From the NCBI RefSeq assembly GCF_046484155.1, contig NZ_JAWOBT010000104.1:1-64000 (forward strand): 64,000 bases of DNA. The letters run 5' to 3'. Positions 1-6,229 of this stretch are shown in pieces. Below the pieces are notes generated by a model. That model was given only the letters and a program-made list of their open reading frames with translations. It ran no database searches and was not told the DNA's origin. The DNA is from Alkalibacterium sp046484155. GTDB lineage: Bacteria > Bacillota > Bacilli > Lactobacillales > Carnobacteriaceae_A. Both the position numbers and the translations under genes were made by a program. Numbering within the stretch: position 1 is the stretch's first letter; each line of letters opens with the position of its first letter.

Positions 1-226
1 GTGAAAAATAAGCTATACCAGAGAACTCAACAATACTTTCTGATTGAGACGTAGGATTAACTTGGACAACGATAGGATATCGATTCTTAACAGCCAGTTT
101 TAAATATGTAGAAATTTGATCTCTAGGCATCTGTAACTGAACTTTTGCAATCGGTGCAAACAGTGTCCCGTATCCTTTTTTTATATAATCAACGAGTGAA
201 TGTTTATTCGCGGCTAATCTACTCAT
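1..226 (-). CDS. SOS-regulated small protein, possibly YolD-like (partial, 3' end outside window)
   Basis: The frame reads 75 codons from ATG at 226 down to the window edge without a stop, so the C terminus is missing. A GGGAGAGGA ribosome binding site lies 5 bases before the start. The visible protein begins MSRLAANKHSLVDYIKK and contains a predicted helix followed by a strand-rich part (IVVQVNPTSQSESIVEFSGI). This resembles the helix plus Sm-like barrel of YolD-family proteins, which commonly precede SOS-induced Y-family polymerases, but I do not recognise a diagnostic motif. The promoter carries two LexA boxes, so DNA-damage control is well supported even though the function is not. Confidence 0.55.
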   Translation of the reverse strand, partial: MSRLAANKHSLVDYIKKGYGTLFAPIAKVQLQMPRDQISTYLKLAVKNRYPIVVQVNPTSQSESIVEFSGIAYFS

Positions 227-239
227 ATTTATCCTCTCC

Positions 240-253
240 CGAACGTATGTTAC
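240..253 (-). promoter_or_regulatory. LexA (SOS) box 1
   Basis: CGAACGTATGTTAC matches the LexA consensus CGAACRNRYGTTYG except at the final half-site bases. It covers the likely transcription start of the minus-strand gene. Confidence 0.65.
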
Positions 254-257
254 CCTT

Positions 258-286
258 ATTATAGCGAACGAACATACATTCGTCAA
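258..286 (-). promoter_or_regulatory. SOS promoter of the minus-strand gene
   Basis: On the minus strand a TTGACG -35 (281-286) and a perfect TATAAT -10 (258-263) are separated by 17 bases. One LexA box lies between the hexamers and another at the transcription start, a classic repressed SOS promoter layout. Confidence 0.8.
269..282 (-). promoter_or_regulatory. LexA (SOS) box 2
   Basis: CGAACATACATTCG matches the Gram-positive LexA consensus CGAACRNRYGTTYG with one mismatch. It occupies the spacer and overlaps the -35 of the minus-strand promoter. Confidence 0.75.
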
Positions 287-313
287 TTGATTTAGAATAA
301 TTAATTTATAATG

Positions 314-342
314 TTTCTATTTATTGTGAGAATAAGTATAAT
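314..342 (+). promoter_or_regulatory. putative degV promoter
   Basis: A perfect TATAAT (337-342) lies 17 bases after a poor -35 (TTTCTA, 314-319), about 35 bases before the degV start. Only the -10 is convincing. Confidence 0.4.
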
Positions 343-376
343 ATAAAGTGTGGTAAAAAAGGAGGGAATTCAAACC

Positions 377-1249
377 GTGGATTATCAGATTATAACTGAC
401 TCAGGTAGTGATTTACCGCTGGAGTTAGTGAATCGATACGATATAGATATTGTCAATTTTACGATCAGAATTGGTGAAGAAGAATTGATCGACGACATGG
501 GAGAAAAGTTTGATAAAAATGCATTTTTCCAACGACTCAAGAATGGCGAAACAGCTTCTACCTCTCAAATTAATGTGCACTCATATTTAGAAAAGTTCAA
601 ATATTATATCGAGAAGGGGATGCCTGTCATTTATTTAGCTTTTTCTTCAGGTATGTCGGGGACGTTTAATTCAGCAGTTCAGGCAAAAAAAATGCTTGAA
701 GAAGAATATGAAGAAGTTGATATAGATATCATTGACACAAAAGCGGCAAGTCTCGGTCAAGGTCTCCTTGTCTATGAAGCGTGTCAAAAGAAACAAGAAG
801 GTTATACACGTGAGGAATTCATAGACTGGGTGGAAGATAATAAATTAAACTACCACTCATGGGTAACCGTAGATGATATAAAACATTTGCAGCGTGGTGG
901 GAGAATTTCAGCTGCTGCGGCCACTGTCGGATCGTTACTTAATGTAAAACCGATCATTGTTGTAAATACTGAAGGTGAATTAGTTCCCGCTGCAAAGATC
1001 AGAGGTAGGAAGAAAGCTCTAAATCATTTAATTGATCAAACAATCAAACGTTTAACTGAAACAGACCAGCATTCTATTTTTATCGGTCACGTTGGTGTTG
1101 TTGAAGAAGCTGAATTTATTAAAGCAAGGTTACTTGAGAGAGTAAAGCCTAAAGAGATTATCGTTTTAAGTTATGGACCTACCATAGCTGCTCACACTGG
1201 TTATGGCTCATTATCCGTCTTTAGTTACGGAGAAAAAAGAACCGTATGA
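377..1249 (+). CDS. degV: DegV family fatty-acid-binding protein (FakB-like)
   Basis: This is a DegV-family protein of 290 residues, a normal length. These proteins bind a fatty acid in a hydrophobic cavity and present its carboxylate to the FakA kinase for phosphorylation, feeding exogenous fatty acids into phospholipid synthesis. The N-terminal TDSGSDLP and the SSGMSGTFNSA segment are family hallmarks, and the chain ends in the usual GPGxG-like region (SYGPTIAAHTGYGSL). I chose GTG at 377 because AGGAGG at 360-365 precedes it; an in-frame GTG at 350 would place that site inside the gene. It stands alone, divergent from the SOS gene. A FakA homologue is encoded at 24681-26333. Confidence 0.9.
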   Translation: MDYQIITDSGSDLPLELVNRYDIDIVNFTIRIGEEELIDDMGEKFDKNAFFQRLKNGETASTSQINVHSYLEKFKYYIEKGMPVIYLAFSSGMSGTFNSAVQAKKMLEEEYEEVDIDIIDTKAASLGQGLLVYEACQKKQEGYTREEFIDWVEDNKLNYHSWVTVDDIKHLQRGGRISAAAATVGSLLNVKPIIVVNTEGELVPAAKIRGRKKALNHLIDQTIKRLTETDQHSIFIGHVGVVEEAEFIKARLLERVKPKEIIVLSYGPTIAAHTGYGSLSVFSYGEKRTV

Positions 1250-1292
1250 TTATTTAAAGTCAGTGTCTAGCAGGTAGAACCAAGCGTCTGAA

Positions 1293-1319
1293 TTGGTATA
1301 TTAATTGACAGTATACCAA
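1293..1319 (+). promoter_or_regulatory. inverted repeat overlapping the ntp promoter -35 (putative operator)
   Basis: The perfect 8-base arms TTGGTATA (1293-1300) and TATACCAA (1312-1319) are separated by 11 bases and enclose the TTGACA -35. A third GGTATA copy at 1327-1332 overlaps the -10. The position suggests repressor binding; the regulator is unknown. Confidence 0.5.
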
Positions 1320-1334
1320 GATATATGGTATATT
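1305..1334 (+). promoter_or_regulatory. putative promoter of the V-ATPase operon
   Basis: A perfect TTGACA (1305-1310) and TATATT (1329-1334) are spaced 18 bases apart. Transcription would begin near 1341 and leave a leader of about 120 bases. Confidence 0.65.
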
Positions 1335-1376
1335 TACTTCGTTCGTAATAGAATAAATAATACTTATTATACGGTT

Positions 1377-1444
1377 GGGCGTTAGCTTTCAAGGATAATT
1401 TCTTCTGGGGTGAGAAGAGGCTTGTTAGCTACGCCCATTTTTTT
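1377..1444 (+). terminator. terminator-like hairpin in the ntp leader (possible attenuator)
   Basis: GGGCGTTAGCT (1377-1387) pairs with AGCTACGCCC (1427-1436) with one bulge. A nested TCTTCT/AGAAGA hairpin (1401-1406/1413-1418) sits inside, and seven T residues follow (1438-1444). The T run ends only a few bases before the ntpF ribosome binding site, so this is downstream of the promoter and would stop transcription into the operon unless an alternative fold forms. Confidence 0.6.
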
Positions 1445-1459
1445 GAAAGGGGGAAGAAA

Positions 1460-1786
1460 ATGAACCGAGAAGCTATAAATTATGTTAAAGAAGCAGAAGC
1501 CAGAGTTGAGGAACTTCGTGCGAATGCTGAAATCGAGATAAAAGAAATTGAAGAGTATAAAGAACAAAAAATAAATACTCAAAAAAATCTCATAGAACAA
1601 GAAGTAGAAGCTTATCGTGCAGAAAAGCATGATGAACTTGAACAAGCTTTAAGAAAAGATGAAATAGCGATAGATGAAACAGTCCAAGAAGAAACTGTAA
1701 AATTCGATGCTGCTTATAAAGGAAAAAAAGAGATGTTAGCTAATCGAATAGCGGAGGAGGTATTGCGTAAATATGGCAATAGCTAA
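1460..1786 (+). CDS. ntpF: V-type ATPase peripheral-stalk subunit (NtpF, G/H-like)
   Basis: This 108-residue protein is almost wholly charged helix (runs of E, K, Q with heptad spacing) and has no membrane segment. That fits the G/H-type subunit that pairs with subunit E to form the peripheral stalk linking V1 and V0. It is first in the operon, preceded by an AAAGGGGG ribosome binding site, and overlaps ntpI by 14 bases. Its position immediately upstream of subunit I matches ntpF of Enterococcus hirae. Sequence identity alone is weak in such coiled coils, so the call leans on context. Confidence 0.85.
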   Translation: MNREAINYVKEAEARVEELRANAEIEIKEIEEYKEQKINTQKNLIEQEVEAYRAEKHDELEQALRKDEIAIDETVQEETVKFDAAYKGKKEMLANRIAEEVLRKYGNS

Positions 1787-3731
1787 AATGAAAAAATTGA
1801 CTTTATTGGCAGAACATATCCATAAAGATAATGTTTTGAAAAGTGTTCAAGAGATGCAGAGTCTCGAAATCATATCACTTGCTGACAAGGTTGAAGAAGA
1901 CTTATTGATAGGGTTCACTAGAGAAACATCTGATTCGGAAAAAATTGATTATCAGAGTAAATTGTCGGACATTGAATATTCTATTGATTATCTAGATGAT
2001 CATGTTGCCAAACCTGGATTGATTGAAAAGCTGAAGTCTAAAAGAGAAGTGTTTTCTCTGGCAGAATTGGAAAAGTATGTTGAAAAAGCCGATATTGATT
2101 CACTACTTGAAGATGTTTCAACAAAAGAACAGGAAATAAACAAACTGGACGAAGAACTGAACAACTTGAGACAGGAAGAACAATTCTTGAGGAAATGGCG
2201 CGGCCTTAATTTTTTGCCAATAGAGGTCAATCAGTTTAAATTGATGCATGTCATGATTGGAACGATAGACAAAGAACAAGCAGGACCGTTTATTGATACA
2301 ATTAAAGAAAACGGTAAGATTTATTATGATGAAGTATATAGAAGAAGCGATGAAATTGCTTATTTATTCATACTTCCAAAAGATGAACAAAAAGTCTTGA
2401 AGGATAGTATCAGTCAATACAGTTTCAGAGAATTGAAATACCATTATGACGTTTTACCTGAAGATGCGCTTTATCGAAATCTCTCGGAACAGAAAGAAAA
2501 AAGAGGGATAATGGCTGATCTGAAGAAGGAAATGGACGGCTGGAAATCAGTGTATAAAGATTTACAGTTAGCTGAAGAATACTACTACAATTTATCCGAA
2601 AGAAACAAAGCGAAGGGTATCCTCATCGATAGTCCTCACTTGTTCCTGATGACTGGATGGATAGAGGAAGAAAAAATTAAGAATTTGAAATCCAAGATCA
2701 ACCAGGAAGTCGGAGAATACGACGTTGTTATTTTGACGGATGAAATTAAGATGGAAGAATACAGAGATGTACCGATTGTGCTGAGGAATAATAAAATAGT
2801 TCAGCCGTTCGAGATGATCACTGAAATGTTCAGCTACCCACAATACAATGAAGTTGACCCCACTCCGTATATGTTTCCGTTCTTTATGCTTTTTTTCGGA
2901 ATGATTGGTGCTGATTTAGGTTATGGTCTATTATTATGGGCTGCAACATTTGTTGGTTTGAAATACCTTAATATTGAAGGGTCTACACAAAGGTTTATCA
3001 AATTCTTGCATATACTTTCATATCCGACTATGGCTGTTGGAGTATTCTATGGGAGTTTCTTCGGGATAGAACTACCCATACAAGTGCTCTCTCTGCAAGA
3101 CGATGTAATTGAAATAATGATTCTTTCCGTAGCTATCGGAGTTTTCCAATTAATATTCGGTTTGTTTATGAATGGTATCATCAAAGGGCGTCAAGGACAG
3201 AGAGCCTCAAGTTACATCGATGGATATTCATGGGCGTTTATGCTCATAGGTGTCGTTCTTTATATACTAGGTTCAATGGTCTTGGATATGCCTTTACTGT
3301 CTCAGATCGGTATTGGACTGGCATTGATCAACGTAGTCGGTATTCTGATCGTTTCCACTATCTCAAGCAAGAACAAAGGACTTGGATTTGGACTTGGCTT
3401 ATATAACTTATACGGAATCTCTGGTTATGTTGGAGATATCGTAAGTTATACACGATTAATGGCTCTTGGTGTAGCAAGTGCGAATATTGCTATGGCGTTT
3501 AACATGATCATCGGTTTCTTACCGCCGTTAATCAGATTTACTGTCGGTGTCGTACTGATCATTGGGTTACAGGCTTTAAATATCGCGCTTTCTTTCTTAA
3601 GTGCGTACGTTCACTCGTCTAGGTTACAATATGTAGAGTTTTTCGGTAAATTCTTTGAGGGCGGCGGCAAGCCGTTGGTTCCTTTGAAAACACTTGAAAA
3701 ATATATATGGTTAAAAAAAGAAGTTAATTAA
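1773..3731 (+). CDS. ntpI: V-type ATPase subunit I (a subunit, ion channel half)
   Basis: This 652-residue protein has the family architecture. A hydrophilic, coiled-coil-rich N-terminal half (about residues 1-350) attaches to the peripheral stalks. A C-terminal half of about seven or eight membrane helices begins near PYMFPFFMLFFGMIGADLGYG. The membrane half forms the ion access channels against the NtpK ring; the essential arginine region is in the SYTRLMALGVASANIA stretch. GGAGGAGG upstream supports ATG at 1773, inside the end of ntpF. The gene is separated from ntpK by only 19 bases, consistent with one transcript. Confidence 0.95.
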   Translation: MAIAKMKKLTLLAEHIHKDNVLKSVQEMQSLEIISLADKVEEDLLIGFTRETSDSEKIDYQSKLSDIEYSIDYLDDHVAKPGLIEKLKSKREVFSLAELEKYVEKADIDSLLEDVSTKEQEINKLDEELNNLRQEEQFLRKWRGLNFLPIEVNQFKLMHVMIGTIDKEQAGPFIDTIKENGKIYYDEVYRRSDEIAYLFILPKDEQKVLKDSISQYSFRELKYHYDVLPEDALYRNLSEQKEKRGIMADLKKEMDGWKSVYKDLQLAEEYYYNLSERNKAKGILIDSPHLFLMTGWIEEEKIKNLKSKINQEVGEYDVVILTDEIKMEEYRDVPIVLRNNKIVQPFEMITEMFSYPQYNEVDPTPYMFPFFMLFFGMIGADLGYGLLLWAATFVGLKYLNIEGSTQRFIKFLHILSYPTMAVGVFYGSFFGIELPIQVLSLQDDVIEIMILSVAIGVFQLIFGLFMNGIIKGRQGQRASSYIDGYSWAFMLIGVVLYILGSMVLDMPLLSQIGIGLALINVVGILIVSTISSKNKGLGFGLGLYNLYGISGYVGDIVSYTRLMALGVASANIAMAFNMIIGFLPPLIRFTVGVVLIIGLQALNIALSFLSAYVHSSRLQYVEFFGKFFEGGGKPLVPLKTLEKYIWLKKEVN

Positions 3732-3750
3732 AAAAATGGAGGAATAAATT

Positions 3751-4224
3751 ATGGATTTTGTACAAACAATTTTCGGAGAAAACATGGGTCAGGTATTTGC
3801 AGCGATAGGAATTGCTGTAGCAGTTATCTTTTCAGGAATCGGTTCATCACGCGGGGTTGCTACTGCTGGTGAAGCAGCTGCTGCTTTAACTAAAGAACAA
3901 CCAGAAGCATTTGGTCGTGCATTGGTACTACAAATGCTTCCAGCAACACAAGGTCTTTACGGCTTCGTTATCGGGCTATTGATCTTGCTTGAAATCTCTC
4001 CTGACATGGCTGTATCTCAAGGATGGTATTTATTGATGGCTGGTCTTCCAGTTGGGATCACAAGTTTATCTTCTGGTGGTAACCAAGGACGCGTTTCTGC
4101 AGCAGCTATGCAGATTTTGGCTCAAAAACCAGAACACGTTACAAAAGGGATTATCTACTCAGCGATGGTTGAGACTTACGCAATTCTAGGTTTCGTTATT
4201 TCCTTAGTAATGATTACCTTATAA
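3751..4224 (+). CDS. ntpK: V-type ATPase subunit K (c-ring, Na+-binding)
   Basis: This 157-residue protein has four membrane helices arranged as a duplicated hairpin, the size of the 16-kDa proteolipid. Compared with E. hirae NtpK, whose Na+ ligands are L61, T64, Q65, Q110 and E139, this protein has L63, T66, Q67, Q112 and E141 in the motifs LPATQG, GGNQGR and AMVETYAILG. The offset is constant at two residues. All ligands are therefore kept, which supports Na+ rather than H+ as the transported ion. A strong stem-loop follows the gene. About ten copies per complex are needed, so elevated expression is expected. Confidence 0.95.
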   Translation: MDFVQTIFGENMGQVFAAIGIAVAVIFSGIGSSRGVATAGEAAAALTKEQPEAFGRALVLQMLPATQGLYGFVIGLLILLEISPDMAVSQGWYLLMAGLPVGITSLSSGGNQGRVSAAAMQILAQKPEHVTKGIIYSAMVETYAILGFVISLVMITL

Positions 4225-4251
4225 TACCAAAACAGAATCACTTCTTTAACA

Positions 4252-4283
4252 GAGTATAGCCCTTTTTCAGGGCTATCATACTC
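4252..4283 (+). other. intercistronic stem-loop between ntpK and ntpE
   Basis: GAGTATAGCCCT (4252-4263) pairs with AGGGCTATCATACTC (4269-4283) around a TTTTC loop, leaving a small CA bulge. No T run follows (TTCGTAAAA), so it is not a standard terminator. A role in stabilising the 3' end of a processed ntpK message is plausible. Confidence 0.65.
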
Positions 4284-4316
4284 TTCGTAAAAAAAGAACT
4301 ACTAAGGAGGTTCAGT

Positions 4317-4898
4317 ATGGCAGATTTAAAACTGTTGACAGAAAGAGTTGTTGAGAAAGAAAAAACAGCGATCCGTCAGCGTGTAGAAGAAGCACGTGAA
4401 ATTGCTGAAGAAGAGGTACAGGCTGCTCATGCAAAAGAAGAGCAAGATAAAATTGCACGTAAGCAACTAATCGATGAACAAACTCAACAAAAATATAAAA
4501 TTCGAAAAAACACATTAGAAGTTCAAAAAAGAATCAATATTCTAGCAGCAAAACAATCGTATCTTTCAAAAGTATTGAAAGATGCGAATCAGGAACTTGA
4601 TCAGATTCAAGCACCTGCATTCAAGATGTTTCTTGCTGACATCCTGACTCAGTTCAAAGATGAAGGCAGCGTTGAACTCGTATTGGGTGAAAAAACATCT
4701 GGACTTGTTTCTCAAGAATGGATTGATGAAACAACGGGCAAACAGCTACAAGCAACACTTTCAAACGAGACCGTAGCTGATAAAGCTGGTGTACTTATAA
4801 AGAAAGTAGGAATCGAGTACAACTTTATGTTCGATGCCCTGATCGAAGATGCAAGAGCGGAGCTCATACGCATCATAACTGAAGAATTATTCAATTAA
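4317..4898 (+). CDS. ntpE: V-type ATPase subunit E (peripheral stalk)
   Basis: This 193-residue soluble protein has a long charged N-terminal helix (about residues 1-100, including EEEVQAAHAKEEQDK) and a smaller globular C-terminal part ending VGIEYNFMFDALIEDARAEL, the typical subunit E arrangement. The helix pairs with NtpF and the C-terminal domain caps the A3B3 head. AAGGAGG lies 6 bases before the ATG. The 92-base gap after ntpK holds the intercistronic stem-loop, the only substantial gap in the operon. Confidence 0.9.
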   Translation: MADLKLLTERVVEKEKTAIRQRVEEAREIAEEEVQAAHAKEEQDKIARKQLIDEQTQQKYKIRKNTLEVQKRINILAAKQSYLSKVLKDANQELDQIQAPAFKMFLADILTQFKDEGSVELVLGEKTSGLVSQEWIDETTGKQLQATLSNETVADKAGVLIKKVGIEYNFMFDALIEDARAELIRIITEELFN

Positions 4899-4911
4899 GG
4901 AGGAGAGAGAT

Positions 4912-5916
4912 TTGAAAGATATCGCTTATGGTTCAAGTAATGTTCTCATTCGTGTCTATGAGAATAACCTCCTCACTCGAGCTCATTTTGAAAGAATGTT
5001 AAGATCAGATTCGTTTGATGAGGTTGTTAACGTATTACGCGAAACACCTTATCGTAATGATGTTGACAGAATAAAAGAAGACAAAAATTATGATTCTATG
5101 TTCATGAACGAGTTACATCAGACATACAACGAGATGTTTAAAATTGTTCCTAATAAGAAATTAGTTGAACTAGTTGTATTAAGGTATGCGTATCACAACT
5201 TGAAAGTCTTATTCAAAGAAGAAATAACTGATCAAGATTTAGATCACTTGTTTATTCCTATTGGACGATACCCCATCTCTGAATTACGTCAAGCAGTTCG
5301 TCTTGGAAAATCAGAGGTGCTGCCTAAAGCATACATGGATAGTATAAATGAAGTGAAAACTGATTACGAAGAATATCACAATGTGCAGTCAGTGGATATT
5401 ATTTTAGACAGAAGATTTTTTACACACTTGCGTCTTTTAGCTGATGAAACAGGTGAAACGGATATACCGGCATTGATTGAACGTTATATTGATTATAACA
5501 ACCTTTCAACACTCGTAAGAGGAATGAAACAAAACCGCACACGTAACTTTATGTTAACTGTTTTGTCAAGTTCAGGATCGATTCCTAAATCAGATTTATT
5601 AGATCTGATGGATAAAGATTTAAACGCCATTGCTCAATCATACAAGATGACCGATTACCGTCAACTTATTGATAAAGCAGTGGATAGTGACACCGGGGAA
5701 TTATCAACAGTAAAAGTTGACTATGAAACAGATAACGCATATATGGAAAAAATGCGTGAAGCAAGGCTAGAATCGTTTGGTCCAATGCCAATCGTAGCCT
5801 ATCTATATGCTAAAGAAATAGAAGTAATAAATTTACGTTTGATTTTATCGGGTAAAGAAAATGGATTATCTGCAGATCAAATCAGAGAAAGGATGCGTTT
5901 AAACTATGCCGAATAA
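4912..5916 (+). CDS. ntpC: V-type ATPase subunit C (d-type, rotor socket)
   Basis: This 334-residue protein is homologous to the V-ATPase C/d subunit, a three-fold all-helical funnel that docks the central stalk onto the NtpK ring. Recognisable features are the N-terminal YGSSNVLIRVYENNLLTRAHF and the C-terminal FGPMPIVAYLYAKEIEVINL, typical of the family. The start is TTG at 4912 behind AAGGAGGAGAGA, with no better ATG nearby. It ends inside ntpG, the ATG of which lies 11 bases before the ntpC stop, suggesting coupled translation. Confidence 0.92.
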   Translation: MKDIAYGSSNVLIRVYENNLLTRAHFERMLRSDSFDEVVNVLRETPYRNDVDRIKEDKNYDSMFMNELHQTYNEMFKIVPNKKLVELVVLRYAYHNLKVLFKEEITDQDLDHLFIPIGRYPISELRQAVRLGKSEVLPKAYMDSINEVKTDYEEYHNVQSVDIILDRRFFTHLRLLADETGETDIPALIERYIDYNNLSTLVRGMKQNRTRNFMLTVLSSSGSIPKSDLLDLMDKDLNAIAQSYKMTDYRQLIDKAVDSDTGELSTVKVDYETDNAYMEKMREARLESFGPMPIVAYLYAKEIEVINLRLILSGKENGLSADQIRERMRLNYAE

Positions 5917-6217
5917 AATTGGTGTTGTAGGAGACAAAGATTCTGTTTTAGCCTTTAAGATGTTGGGTTTTTCAGTGTCTTTCGCATCTGAAGCTAAAGA
6001 AGCTCGTCTGATTATTGATAGTATGGCGGATAAAGACTATGGAGTAATATATTTAACTGAACAATTGGCAGAGATGGTTCCAGAAACCATAAAACGCTAT
6101 GATGCAAAACTGAAACCTGCCATCATTTTGATCCCCAATCATACTGGATCGCGAGGAATCGGTAAGAAACGAATCCAGGATAATGTGGAAAAAGCTGTGG
6201 GTCAAAATATTTTATAG
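5906..6217 (+). CDS. ntpG: V-type ATPase subunit F (NtpG, central stalk)
   Basis: This 103-residue protein starts NKIGVVGDKDSVLAFKMLGF, the standard opening of the V-ATPase F subunit (a Rossmann-like fold that binds the D subunit of the rotor). GVIYLTEQLAE in the middle is also family-typical. Length is normal. The start lies within the last codons of ntpC, and the stop is 12 bases before ntpA. It probably modulates ATP hydrolysis by stabilising the D-F shaft. Confidence 0.92.
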   Translation: MPNKIGVVGDKDSVLAFKMLGFSVSFASEAKEARLIIDSMADKDYGVIYLTEQLAEMVPETIKRYDAKLKPAIILIPNHTGSRGIGKKRIQDNVEKAVGQNIL

Positions 6218-6229
6218 GAGGGTACGAAT

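Noticed and set aside
1382..1645. Phe-rich 87-codon frame on - over the ntp leader and ntpF
   Set aside because: It is the complement of Lys/Glu-rich coiled-coil codons in ntpF, giving an artificial Phe/Leu-rich peptide; no promoter or ribosome binding site.
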